DNA of 51,290 nt. Origin: a virus. The stretch covers positions 1 through 51,290 of IMG/VR virus record IMGVR_UViG_3300031143_000770; one strand, given 5' to 3'. Both the position numbers and the translations under genes were made by a program. Shown here one piece after another: positions 31,584 to 38,774 of this stretch; the stretch's first letter is position 1, and every line of letters starts with the position of its first letter. The notes under the pieces were generated by a model, which did no database searches, was not told where the DNA came from, and worked only from the letters and a program-made list of their open reading frames with translations.

Positions 31584-31737
31584 CTTTTGTATACACATTA
31601 GGTAGATACTGATTTTAGTAGGTATGGTGATTCGTGCTGAACGTTGAAGGGAATCGCTAAATGACAAGGGACTTGCTGTGTGGGATTAATCATCCCTGTC
31701 GTAGACAAGCGGTTGTTAAATAATGTGTATGCAAAAG
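31584..31737 (+). ncRNA. Structured RNA element B
   Basis: A 154-nt region closed by a 17-bp stem, cttttgtatacacatta (31584-31600) with taatgtgtatgcaaaag (31721-31737). A 35-nt core at 31633-31667 matches element C at 31 of 35 positions. An internal hairpin gggat-TAATC-atccc (31682-31696) has its counterpart in C. No ORF and no tRNA fold. Confidence 0.7.
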
Positions 31738-31740
31738 TGT

Positions 31741-31899
31741 ATTTTAATATATGCTATTGGGTAGAGCCAGATCGTAGTAAGCATAAGGGTGCGTGCTGAA
31801 ATTTGAAGGGAATCGCTGAACGACAATAGGTTTAATGTATACAGACTAATCCCTGTATATTGGAACCAACGATAGTTAAACGATAGTATATTTTAAAGT
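31741..31899 (+). ncRNA. Structured RNA element C (paralogue of B)
   Basis: A 159-nt region closed by a 19-position stem between 31741-31759 and 31881-31899 (one mismatch), of different sequence from B's stem. The shared core is at 31792-31826, exactly as far from the stem as in B. The internal hairpin tatacag/ctgtata (31838-31859) keeps TAATC in its loop although its stem sequence differs from B. Confidence 0.7.
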
Positions 31900-31920
31900 T
31901 TATTTTAAATAAAGTTTAAT

Positions 31921-31996
31921 TCCTGAATAGCTCAGTTGGTAGAGCAGTAGACTGTTAATCTATTTGTCGTTGGTTCGAGCCCAACTTCAGGAGCCA
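31921..31996 (+). tRNA. tRNA-Asn(GTT)
   Basis: Perfect acceptor tcctgaa/ttcagga, G73-CCA, D-arm gctc/gagc, anticodon loop CTGTTAA, T-arm gttgg-TTCGAGC-ccaac. Canonical. Confidence 0.93.
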
Positions 31997-32000
31997 TTTT

Positions 32001-32090
32001 CATAGTTAGTTTATTCCTTCTTACAGGATATCCTGAGAAGATACGAAGAAAACTGATAGCATCACATCTGAAACAATGACGATGTGGTGC
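32001..32090 (+). ncRNA. Two strong hairpins between tRNA-Asn and tRNA-Thr
   Basis: Hairpin 1 (32017-32040): cttct/agaag around cagga-ta-tcctg. Hairpin 2 (32059-32090): gcatcacatc with gatgtggtgc, 12-nt loop. An outer pairing ttagttt/aaactga frames the first. Not a tRNA. Confidence 0.45.
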
Positions 32091-32096
32091 GGTTGC

Positions 32097-32170
32097 GCCC
32101 GATTAGTTAAGTGGTATAACAATTGCCTTGTAAGCATTAGTTGGTGGTTCGATTCCATCATTGGGCACCA
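32097..32170 (+). tRNA. tRNA-Thr(TGT), first copy
   Basis: Acceptor gcccgat/attgggc with A-CCA, D-stem gtt/aac, anticodon stem attgc/gcatt (one mismatch) with loop CTTGTAA, T-loop TTCGATT. Confidence 0.83.
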
Positions 32171-32176
32171 TTTTTT

Positions 32177-32312
32177 AAAGTAGTATTAAGTAGTTACCCT
32201 AGCGGCTCATAAGAGAGAGTCGGTTCATTGCATATAGTTACAGTTATGTGTAGTCAGCGAAATGTGCATCTGTAAGTGCATGTAGACTCGGCTAACTTCT
32301 TAATATTATTTT
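32177..32312 (+). ncRNA. Structured RNA element D
   Basis: 136 nt closed by 19 of 20 paired positions between 32177-32196 and 32293-32312. It has the same layout as elements A-C (long AT-rich closing stem, about 100-nt interior) but no clear sequence match to their core. Confidence 0.5.
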
Positions 32313-32313
32313 T

Positions 32314-32389
32314 GCTGACGTAGCTCACTCGGGAGAGCGCGACCCTGTCAAGGTCGAGGTAGTGGGATCGAAACCCATCGTTGGCGCCA
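32314..32389 (+). tRNA. tRNA-Asp(GTC)
   Basis: Acceptor gctgacg/cgttggc with G73-CCA, D-arm gctc/gagc, anticodon stem cgacc/ggtcg with loop CTGTCAA. T-loop ATCGAAA has A54. Confidence 0.88.
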
Positions 32390-32398
32390 CATTTAAGA

Positions 32399-32423
32399 TC
32401 AAATTTCTTGACCAGAAGTTTGA
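32399..32423 (+). other. 10-bp hairpin before tRNA-Ser
   Basis: tcaaatttct pairs with agaagtttga around tgacc. It has no T-run, so it is more likely a processing or spacer structure than a terminator. Confidence 0.4.
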
Positions 32424-32436
32424 AACAACGTTTTAT

Positions 32437-32527
32437 AGAGAGTTGGCAGAGTGGTCGAATGCACTGGTCTTGAAAACCAGCAAGGGTTCATAGCCCTTCG
32501 AGAGTTCGAACCTCTCACTCTCTGCCA
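32437..32527 (+). tRNA. tRNA-Ser(TGA)
   Basis: Perfect acceptor agagagt/actctct, G73-CCA, anticodon stem ctggt/accag with loop CTTGAAA, long variable arm, T-arm gagag-TTCGAAC-ctctc. Canonical. Confidence 0.93.
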
Positions 32528-32604
32528 TTTTAGATAGTGCTAAATAGATAGTTCGTCAGATGATGTAACTATTTTATAGGAATAAACCATGTATAATATA
32601 ATTT

Positions 32605-32679
32605 GTCCCATTAGCATAATGGATAGTGCAGTGGATTTCTACTCCATAGATCAGGGTTCGACTCCTTGATGGGACACCA
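32605..32679 (+). tRNA. tRNA-Arg(TCT)
   Basis: Perfect acceptor gtcccat/atgggac with A-CCA, anticodon stem gtgga/tccat with loop TTTCTAC, T-loop TTCGACT. Confidence 0.92.
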
Positions 32680-32704
32680 ATTTTAAAGAGCGTACAGTAT
32701 CATC

Positions 32705-32779
32705 GCTTGTCAAGTAGATACTCAGGTAACATCAGGCATAGCCCCTCATGATGTTATTAGGTGAGGGGGTGAGACAAGC
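32705..32779 (+). ncRNA. RNA element E with H-type pseudoknot potential
   Basis: A 7-bp closing stem gcttgtc/gacaagc encloses two interleaved stems. S1 is taacatca (32727-32734) with tgatgtta (32749-32756); S2 is cccctca (32742-32748) with tgagggg (32762-32768). The order S1-S2-S1'-S2' is that of an H-type pseudoknot or a two-state switch. It is tRNA-sized but has no T-arm. Confidence 0.6.
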
Positions 32780-32789
32780 ACATTTTTAT

Positions 32790-32859
32790 ATCATCATTTG
32801 CCAATTGGTAAGGTTAGGCGAAGTAGTCGTTACTGGTTCGATTCCAGTTGGTGATACCA
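32790..32859 (+). tRNA. Shortened tRNA, anticodon not assignable
   Basis: Acceptor atcatca/tggtgat with A-CCA and a canonical T-arm actgg-TTCGATT-ccagt. The anticodon arm (ggcga/tcgtt, about 5-nt loop) and variable loop are too short. Probably a deleted tRNA gene. Confidence 0.5.
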
Positions 32860-32866
32860 ATTTTAA

Positions 32867-32939
32867 TGCGGGATGCTAAGGTATGCACTCCGGGCTCATA
32901 ACCCGCGAGGTTGAGTTTCGATTACTCTTTCCGCTACCA
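32867..32939 (+). tRNA. Probable initiator tRNA-fMet(CAT)
   Basis: The anticodon arm cggg-CTCATAA-cccg carries the three G-C pairs (29-31:39-41) typical of bacterial initiators. Positions 1 and 72 are an unpaired T-T, another initiator trait. Acceptor gcggga/ttccgc otherwise pairs; A73-CCA is encoded. The D-arm is unusually short. Confidence 0.72.
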
Positions 32940-32944
32940 CATTA

Positions 32945-33022
32945 GGGCCTATAGCTTAGTTGGTTTAAAGCAGACGACTCATAATCGTAAGATCCTTGGT
33001 TCAAGTCCAAGTAGGCCCACCA
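32945..33022 (+). tRNA. tRNA(CAT), Ile2-type or Met
   Basis: Perfect acceptor gggccta/taggccc with A-CCA, anticodon stem gacga/tcgta with loop CTCATAA, T-arm cttgg-TTCAAGT-ccaag. The anticodon-arm sequence resembles bacterial tRNA-Ile(CAU), which needs lysidine. Confidence 0.85.
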
Positions 33023-33037
33023 CTATAATTTATTTTT

Positions 33038-33057
33038 GTATAAGATTTGTCTTATAC
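33038..33057 (+). other. AT-rich hairpin between RNA genes
   Basis: gtataag/cttatac around a 6-nt loop, directly upstream of RNA element F. Confidence 0.4.
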
Positions 33058-33069
33058 ATTTACAGAAAT

Positions 33070-33160
33070 CGCTTCTGTTATCGTGACATACAACGACAAC
33101 GATAGCGTTACACTCGTAACAAATACATGTTAATTATGCGAGTTGACGATAACAGAGGCG
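33070..33160 (+). ncRNA. Structured RNA element F
   Basis: 91 nt closed by a 15-bp stem (cgcttctgttatcgt, 33070-33084, with acgataacagaggcg, 33146-33160, one G-U). Inside, actcg (33112-33116) pairs with cgagt (33139-33143), competing with gttac/gtaac. No ORF, no tRNA fold. Confidence 0.55.
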
Positions 33161-33169
33161 GCGCTATTC

Positions 33170-33244
33170 GCGAGTATCGTATAATGGTTATTACGGGAGG
33201 TTTCCAACCTTTTGATGTCAGTTCGATTCTGACTACTCGCTCCA
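33170..33244 (+). tRNA. tRNA-Gly(TCC)
   Basis: Perfect acceptor gcgagta/tactcgc, U73-CCA, anticodon loop TTTCCAA, T-arm gtcag-TTCGATT-ctgac. Confidence 0.9.
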
Positions 33245-33266
33245 ATATGTAAGAAGTAAAGAACAT

Positions 33267-33352
33267 GCCTTGGTGGTGGAATTAGGTATACACATCAGAT
33301 TTAAAATCTGACGACTTCGGTCATGCGGGTTCAAGTCCCGCTCAAGGCACCA
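33267..33352 (+). tRNA. tRNA-Leu(TAA)
   Basis: Acceptor gccttgg/tcaaggc with A-CCA, anticodon stem tcaga/tctga with loop TTTAAAA, standard long variable arm, T-arm gcggg-TTCAAGT-cccgc. Confidence 0.93.
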
Positions 33353-33374
33353 AAATTAAAATAGAAGATGTAAT

Positions 33375-34106
33375 ATGAATAGTTTGTTTGAATACACAGA
33401 AGCAGTAGAAGAGTGCAAAGGTTCGTTAGAAGGTGATGGTGATAATAAGTTATTTACCGAAGCAGAGCGTGTTCTATCTACTGAAATAAACAACGAAGAA
33501 AAGATATTAAAGCATCCGATATTACATGAAGCGTTTGATCGCATCGTAGAGCAACATGTACCAAATCAATCAACTGCATTTTTATCATTATGCACTGCTA
33601 CTCGTCCTTATAACAAGAGCAAGAAGTGGAAAGGATTCATCAACAAGTTTGGTGGTAAGGTAGATATGATAGTTGTATCTAATGGTGGTATGATGCCACA
33701 ACAGTTTTGGAAAAGTTGGCCCTATTTGAATTACGATGGGGGTGATCATTATGATGTTAAAATGTATCAAGATATTATGCATGAACGATTATTGAAGTTT
33801 TTTAGGAAGCACAATTACAGTAATGTTATTGCAAACTTTAGACCTAATTTAATCAATCATCAACCAGCACATGATGCGCTTTCTATTCTGAAAGAAGAAG
33901 GTAGCATTGGTGATTATATTGTAATGCCTAATCAGGAGTTGTATGATAAGGCACAGTCATTAGGTTGGCGACCACCACAAGGTCAAGGTGATATGTTCCC
34001 TGATTTAACCAATACGATACTGAGTGCATTAACTGCTCAAGTGGAAGAATTCGGGTATGATGAAGATTTATTTACTGTTCATGAAAAATTAAAGTACAAT
34101 AAGTAG
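33375..34106 (+). CDS. ArcS/DUF5591-like protein
   Basis: A 243-residue protein. LCTATRPYNKSKKW (residues 72-85) closely follows the archaeosine-synthase signature PCx3KPYx2Sx2H, with Arg77 in place of Lys and Trp85 in place of His. Further on, VDMIVVSNGGMMPQQF and YLNYDGGDHYDV fit the same domain. ArcS acts on the nitrile of preQ0 in archaeal tRNA. With FolE, QueE and a DpdA-like enzyme nearby, this protein may take part in 7-deazaguanine DNA modification. The Lys-to-Arg change makes catalysis uncertain. Confidence 0.5.
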   Translation: MNSLFEYTEAVEECKGSLEGDGDNKLFTEAERVLSTEINNEEKILKHPILHEAFDRIVEQHVPNQSTAFLSLCTATRPYNKSKKWKGFINKFGGKVDMIVVSNGGMMPQQFWKSWPYLNYDGGDHYDVKMYQDIMHERLLKFFRKHNYSNVIANFRPNLINHQPAHDALSILKEEGSIGDYIVMPNQELYDKAQSLGWRPPQGQGDMFPDLTNTILSALTAQVEEFGYDEDLFTVHEKLKYNK

Positions 34107-34119
34107 GTTATTTTTATAG

Positions 34120-34127
34120 TATAAATA
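34120..34127 (+). promoter_or_regulatory. T4-like late promoter box (TATAAATA)
   Basis: An exact TATAAATA 24 nt before the hydrolase start. Confidence 0.5.
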
Positions 34128-34151
34128 ATACTATAGACAGGGAGAAAGATA

Positions 34152-34826
34152 TTGTTCAAGGGAATATATAATCTTTTTAAGCAGAAAGAAGAGCCTATAG
34201 CAGAGATGATTGAAATCCCTGTTAAAAACCCAGAATTACCTCATATTGTGTTTATACACGGTGCTGGATGTAGTCATCGCAGTTGGAATTATATATTAGC
34301 AAAACTTAACCCTACCCGTTACACTATGTTAGAGTATTCGGTAGATGATAAGTTTTATACTAATCTAAATAAACTGTCGACTATTGTTGGTCAAATACAT
34401 GATAGGGATTTATTTATAATATCTCATTCTATGGGTGGTATATATGCATTGCATTTATGTCAGAGTTTTAGTCATAGAGTAATTGGTTCAATATCTATCG
34501 CGACTCCGTTTGCGGGATCGAGAACAGCAGATTTTGTAAAATATGTATATCCATCGTATATATTGTTTCGAGATGTTGGAGTAAGAAGTGCGCCTATTAT
34601 GAGGTGTCATGATATTACAATCAATGTACCTTGGACACAGATAGTTACGACAGATGGGCATGTACCGTGGCATAAGGGTGAGAACGATGGTGTTGTGACG
34701 GTAGAAAGTCAGCGTCATCGTAAAGATATAGATTATGTAGAAATACATGTAACCCACCATGAAGCGTTGGTGAGTGATGAAGCATTAGATATTATAAAAG
34801 AAAAATTAGATATCAAAAACGCTTGA
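34152..34826 (+). CDS. Alpha/beta-hydrolase
   Basis: A 224-residue alpha/beta hydrolase. HIVFIHGAGCSHRSW (residues 31-45) forms the oxyanion HG motif, SHSMGG near residue 96 holds the nucleophile Ser, GENDGVVTVES carries the acid and THHEAL the catalytic His. The substrate could be a lipid or ester. The start is a TTG with a strong ribosome site (gggaga) 7 nt upstream; the first in-frame ATG (34206) would remove 18 residues. Confidence 0.8.
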   Translation: MFKGIYNLFKQKEEPIAEMIEIPVKNPELPHIVFIHGAGCSHRSWNYILAKLNPTRYTMLEYSVDDKFYTNLNKLSTIVGQIHDRDLFIISHSMGGIYALHLCQSFSHRVIGSISIATPFAGSRTADFVKYVYPSYILFRDVGVRSAPIMRCHDITINVPWTQIVTTDGHVPWHKGENDGVVTVESQRHRKDIDYVEIHVTHHEALVSDEALDIIKEKLDIKNA

Positions 34827-34851
34827 CAGAACACGTTACATAGTGTATAAT
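34823..34851 (+). promoter_or_regulatory. Sigma70-type promoter for the tRNA-Ala/Thr cluster
   Basis: TTGACA (34823-34828), 17-nt spacer, TATAAT (34846-34851), 50 bp before the first tRNA-Ala. Confidence 0.88.
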
Positions 34852-34900
34852 AATTTATTAGATAAATAAAGTAGTAAGTATGAAGTGGTTACATAATCGT

Positions 34901-34976
34901 GGGGATATAGCTCAGTTGGGAGAGCGACTGCCTTGCACGCAGTAGGTCGTAGGTTCGATCCCTATTATCTCCACCA
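34901..34976 (+). tRNA. tRNA-Ala(TGC), copy 1
   Basis: Acceptor ggggata/tatctcc with A-CCA, anticodon loop CTTGCAC, T-loop TTCGATC. Canonical. Confidence 0.95.
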
Positions 34977-35025
34977 TTATGTGACTATTAGTCTAATAAA
35001 TAAAGTAGCAAGTATGAAGTACAAT

Positions 35026-35101
35026 GGGGATATAGCTCAGTTGGGAGAGCGACTGCCTTGCACGCAGTAGGTCGTAGGTTCGATCCCTATTATCTCCACC
35101 A
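35026..35101 (+). tRNA. tRNA-Ala(TGC), copy 2
   Basis: Identical to copy 1. The leader taaataaagtagnaagtatg is also repeated, so the two form a tandem duplication of about 125-130 bp. Confidence 0.95.
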
Positions 35102-35136
35102 TTTTAAAATTAAAGAGATATCAAATTTCTTTAAAA

Positions 35137-35212
<76 letters not shown>

Positions 35213-35221
35213 AATAATCAG

Positions 35222-35242
35222 ACTCCCTTCGGGGAGTTTTTT
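35222..35242 (+). terminator. Rho-independent terminator
   Basis: actccc-ttcg-gggagt followed by a T-run, ending the last tRNA transcript. Confidence 0.92.
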
Positions 35243-35288
35243 GTTTCTGCAATAAATACAATTATGAAAATTTATAAGAATAATCCGA

Positions 35289-36314
35289 ATGTATGACATT
35301 AAAACAATAGAATTGGAATTAGCAACTGTGTGCAATGCATATTGTCCCGTATGTATTCGCTATGATGCAAGAGACGAAGGTTTATTTTTAAACCCCAAAG
35401 CCAATCTTAATCAATTGATAGATCTAGATACTATCGACAAATGTTTTAAATCAGACAAAATACCCGATGACGTAGAAGTGAGTCTAGTTGGTACTTCTGG
35501 CGATCCACTTGCTCATCCTAAAATTTTAGATATTATCAAATTGATATTACATCATAAGTCGCATGCAACATTTAATATCCATACTAATGGTGGACTTAGA
35601 TCAACAAAATTATTCGCTGAACTTGCACATATATTAGGAGATGGCGATAGGTTTTGTTTTAGTTTAGATGGGTTAGCAGATACCAACCATATATATCGAA
35701 TAGGGGTTGACTTCAAGAAAGTAATATCTAATATGACTGCATTCATTGAAGCGGGCGGCACACCAATTTGGCAATTTGTGATATTTGATTGGAACAAACA
35801 TCAGATAGAAGAATGTAGAAAATATGCATTTGATTTAGGCTGTAGAGCATTTGAGTCTCGCGAAAATGTCAATCCCGGGCTTATAGATGTCGCCATCGCA
35901 TCTGCAAATAAGCAGATAGTTAATGCTGTATCTCCATCGTTTTATTCTGATAGTATGGTCGAGTCTGATGATTATGATTACATAGACGATGCGTGTATTC
36001 AAGAACAAGGAATATTCATGGCACCAGATGGTAAAGTATATCCTTGTTGTATGTTCTATGCGGAACGTGCGGGTCCAGGTTCTACATTGGTGTACGATAC
36101 CATGTATAAGAAGTTTGGATATGATTGGAATGATTTAACTATATATTCACTAGATCAGATTCTAGATCATGCTTGGTGGGATGAACTACATACCAGCATA
36201 GTTAAAAGTCCATGTGTTACATGCATCAATAACTGTGGTGCTGTTCGTGATGAACGTAGTAATTCTGACATAAACGAAAAGGCATATCAAAATATTTCAA
36301 GGACATTAATATGA
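35289..36314 (+). CDS. Radical SAM/SPASM-type enzyme
   Basis: A 341-residue radical SAM protein with Cys15-x3-Cys19-x2-Cys22 (VCNAYCPVC) and SLVGTSGDPL in the SAM-binding region. The C-terminal auxiliary cluster cysteines are in KVYPCCMF and CVTCINNC. It is the single-chain counterpart of the split pair at 26892-27954. There is no clear ribosome site; a 10-codon upstream ORF (35264-35296) overlaps the ATG, and an AATAAATA box lies at 35251. Substrate unknown. Confidence 0.82.
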   Translation: MYDIKTIELELATVCNAYCPVCIRYDARDEGLFLNPKANLNQLIDLDTIDKCFKSDKIPDDVEVSLVGTSGDPLAHPKILDIIKLILHHKSHATFNIHTNGGLRSTKLFAELAHILGDGDRFCFSLDGLADTNHIYRIGVDFKKVISNMTAFIEAGGTPIWQFVIFDWNKHQIEECRKYAFDLGCRAFESRENVNPGLIDVAIASANKQIVNAVSPSFYSDSMVESDDYDYIDDACIQEQGIFMAPDGKVYPCCMFYAERAGPGSTLVYDTMYKKFGYDWNDLTIYSLDQILDHAWWDELHTSIVKSPCVTCINNCGAVRDERSNSDINEKAYQNISRTLI

Positions 36315-36661
36315 CAGTACCATTATTCAATAAGACATTCAAATTATTTGTATTTAAGGGTGATAACGAAGTAAGTATATCACTTAGAATCACCGATAAA
36401 TGTTGTAGATCATTCATGATGCCATTAGAAGATTTCACGTATATCATTAACAATTGGCGCACAGGTGTTGATGGTAGAAACATAGATGGTAATCGTTGGT
36501 GGTGGGAATACAGAGATTGTGGTCCGAGACCAGAAATAGCCCCAGCAGATTTTGTATCTATTAGTGTACATGGATGGAACTGGCGCGTTACGGTAGCAGA
36601 GATGGAAGAGTTAGAAAGTGCATTTAATTTTCAGTTAATCAATAAAAATCATTGGGATTAA
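36311..36661 (+). CDS. Hypothetical protein, 116 aa
   Basis: Unrecognised 116-residue protein, Trp-rich (NRWWWEYRD, VHGWNWRVT), without signal peptide. It overlaps the upstream radical SAM gene by 4 bp, so it may be translated with it and could be a partner. Confidence 0.6.
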   Translation: MTVPLFNKTFKLFVFKGDNEVSISLRITDKCCRSFMMPLEDFTYIINNWRTGVDGRNIDGNRWWWEYRDCGPRPEIAPADFVSISVHGWNWRVTVAEMEELESAFNFQLINKNHWD

Positions 36662-36673
36662 CTAAATAAGTGT

Positions 36674-37165
36674 ATGGGAAAAATAATAAAATCAATTAGT
36701 CTAACACAACTCGTATTTACGTTGATATTTTTATCTATGTTTACGGCTATTGGCTTAAATATATATCTATATGTGAAGTTACATCAAGCATGGCCATTAG
36801 AACATTTCAATGGTAATATAGAAACTCCTGTTGATATATCGGTTGATAAAACGATTGTTGCATCTGGTACATTTAATCGTCGTGTGGCATGTGAAATGTA
36901 TAATTTCAGTTTGCAGTTACGAAATGTAGACACGAGAGATATAATTATATTAAATCCCGAACATTTAGCAACGGCACCTACCACTACGATGTCACCAGCG
37001 AAAGATATAGATGTTAATTTTTCGCTACATATTCCAAGTAATCTATATGTTGGATTTTGGACACCTACATTCACTGGGCACTATATCTGTAAAAGCGGTA
37101 TGTTCACACAAAATAAGACTCAGCGCATCGTCGTTGATTCATTCGAAGTAATCAAATCTAAATAA
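36674..37165 (+). CDS. Membrane-anchored periplasmic-type phage protein
   Basis: A 163-residue protein with one N-terminal transmembrane helix (about residues 9-33). The polar remainder contains HQAWPLEHFNGNIETPVDISVD and CKSGMFTQNKTQ with two cysteines. I recall similar proteins in marine phages, with no function assigned. An ACTAAATA late-type box lies just upstream. Confidence 0.66.
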   Translation: MGKIIKSISLTQLVFTLIFLSMFTAIGLNIYLYVKLHQAWPLEHFNGNIETPVDISVDKTIVASGTFNRRVACEMYNFSLQLRNVDTRDIIILNPEHLATAPTTTMSPAKDIDVNFSLHIPSNLYVGFWTPTFTGHYICKSGMFTQNKTQRIVVDSFEVIKSK

Positions 37166-37182
37166 TCAAAAATAGGTAATAT

Positions 37183-38046
37183 ATGAACTTATTAAAAAAT
37201 ATTGAATTGAAAGAAATTCAATCTACTGGTAGACCAGTGATTTTTAAGCACCCATCATTAATCGCCAACTTTCCTGACAGACTAGACAAAGCAAAAACAC
37301 TATTTGATCAGATGACAGTACCAATGTGTGAAAAATATAATAAATTTGATTTTGAAGATGAACATTTCAGAACAGATCATTGGGAAGACGAAGAAGTACC
37401 TGATAAGATCTACGCACATCGCTATGGTGGTCCTGCATTCAGTTATGACATAGATACTATGGTAGGTCCTCAAGATTGGGAAGGTGATGGCGATGCTACC
37501 AAAGTAGGCGATCATGTGCTAAGACGTAAGATTTATCTGTATGATTGGACACGCGAGCGTATGAAAGATGGCAACATACAACCAACCGCAGAAATGGAAT
37601 ATTTCTTGGACTTGCTTGATGTAGTTAAACCTATATTAGAACATTATAACAAAGAATGTTTATCAGATCAAACAGATAAAGTTAAGTTTTATCTTATTAA
37701 GATGATGTTGATCGAGTATAGCACACCGTGTGCGACAGATGATAATGTAGTAGAGCATAGGAAATTTAACACTGATCGTTTCGGTCCGTCTCATTGCGAT
37801 GAAGCATTGTTGGGATTGCACGTTGGTGAGAGTATTAAAGAAATACAGACACGAAACCATGTTACTGGTGAATGGACTTATTTACCAGATAATGAGACAT
37901 CACTTCTATTGTTTGGCGAAGATGCTGCAAAGAGTGACTGGGACCCGACCTATCATCGTATGATTCACAATCCAAATGGTGGGTCATCAGATTCACGTTA
38001 TGTGATTCTAATAGATTATCAAGCACGTTACAAAAATAATGATTAA
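37183..38046 (+). CDS. 2-oxoglutarate/Fe(II) oxygenase-like protein
   Basis: A 287-residue protein. The iron site is His204-x-Asp206 in GPSHCDEALLGLH, followed by a distal His in YHRMIHNPN (258 or 262) and Arg272 in SDSRYVILID as the 2-oxoglutarate anchor. The approximately 180 residues before are unfamiliar. It is one of three likely oxygenases in the window, each near radical SAM genes. Substrate unknown. Confidence 0.7.
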   Translation: MNLLKNIELKEIQSTGRPVIFKHPSLIANFPDRLDKAKTLFDQMTVPMCEKYNKFDFEDEHFRTDHWEDEEVPDKIYAHRYGGPAFSYDIDTMVGPQDWEGDGDATKVGDHVLRRKIYLYDWTRERMKDGNIQPTAEMEYFLDLLDVVKPILEHYNKECLSDQTDKVKFYLIKMMLIEYSTPCATDDNVVEHRKFNTDRFGPSHCDEALLGLHVGESIKEIQTRNHVTGEWTYLPDNETSLLLFGEDAAKSDWDPTYHRMIHNPNGGSSDSRYVILIDYQARYKNND

Positions 38047-38049
38047 GTG

Positions 38050-38078
38050 TTGACAAACAGCCACTTAGTTGATATAAT
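38050..38078 (+). promoter_or_regulatory. Sigma70-type promoter for clpP
   Basis: TTGACA (38050-38055), 17-nt spacer, TATAAT (38073-38078), 33 bp before clpP. Confidence 0.88.
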
Positions 38079-38110
38079 AGTTCATAACCTAAATCGGAGT
38101 AGTAAATAAT

Positions 38111-38725
38111 ATGTTAGTACCAACAGTAGTAGAATCAACAGGACGTGGAGAACGCGCTTATGATATTTATAGTCGCTTGCTTCGTGATCGGATTATTATG
38201 CTCAATGGAGAAGTAAACGATCACACCGCAAACCTAATCGTAGCACAGATGTTATTTTTGGAATCAGAAAATCCATCAGAAGACATCAATTTTTACATCA
38301 ATAGTGGCGGTGGTTCTGTCACCGCTGGACTTAGTATCTATGATACTATGCAGTATATCAATTCACCAGTGTCTACCATCGTAATGGGACAAGCGTGTTC
38401 AATGGGATCATTGTTATCGCAAGCGGGCGCTCCAGGAAAGCGATTTGTTTTACCTAACAGTCGTACTATGATTCATCGTGTTAGTTCGGGCACTCAGGGT
38501 ACACGTGGTAGTATTCATGTACAAGAACTTGAGTTTGAAGATGCAAAGCGACATATGGATGAGTCAGTTAATTTGAACAATCGTCTTACGCAGTTGTATG
38601 TAGATCATAGCAGCAAAGGAAAATCATTTGATGAGTTTTATGCTACTATGAAGCACGACACTTTCATGTCAGCACCAGAAGCAGTTGAATTTGGTCTTGC
38701 TGATAAAGTGATTGCTAAGATCTAG
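38111..38725 (+). CDS. clpP: ATP-dependent Clp protease proteolytic subunit
   Basis: A 204-residue ClpP with an intact triad: Ser98 in [10 protein letters not shown], His122 in TMIHRVSSG, Asp183 in [12 protein letters not shown]. The [15 protein letters not shown] strand is typical. ClpP forms the proteolytic barrel and needs a ClpX-type unfoldase, which is encoded at 42828. It has its own consensus promoter, so early expression is likely. Some phages use ClpP homologues as prohead proteases, but the presence of ClpX and ClpS here favours regulated proteolysis. Confidence 0.93.
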   Translation: MLVPTVVESTGRGERAYDIYSRLLRDRIIMLNGEVNDHTANLIVAQMLFLESENPSEDINFYINSGGGSVTAGLSIYDTMQYINSPVSTIVMGQACSMGSLLSQAGAPGKRFVLPNSRTMIHRVSSGTQGTRGSIHVQELEFEDAKRHMDESVNLNNRLTQLYVDHSSKGKSFDEFYATMKHDTFMSAPEAVEFGLADKVIAKI

Positions 38726-38774
38726 ATTGATCAGAAGTTGGACAGTCAGTTCAACTTCATTTAGTCCCGCCAAT

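Noticed and set aside
32911-33105. 64-codon ORF across tRNA-Met genes
   Set aside because: It overlaps two good tRNA genes and has no ribosome site.
35264-35296. 10-codon ORF before the radical SAM/SPASM gene
   Set aside because: It could be a leader peptide, but there is no ribosome site or attenuator-like structure to support it.
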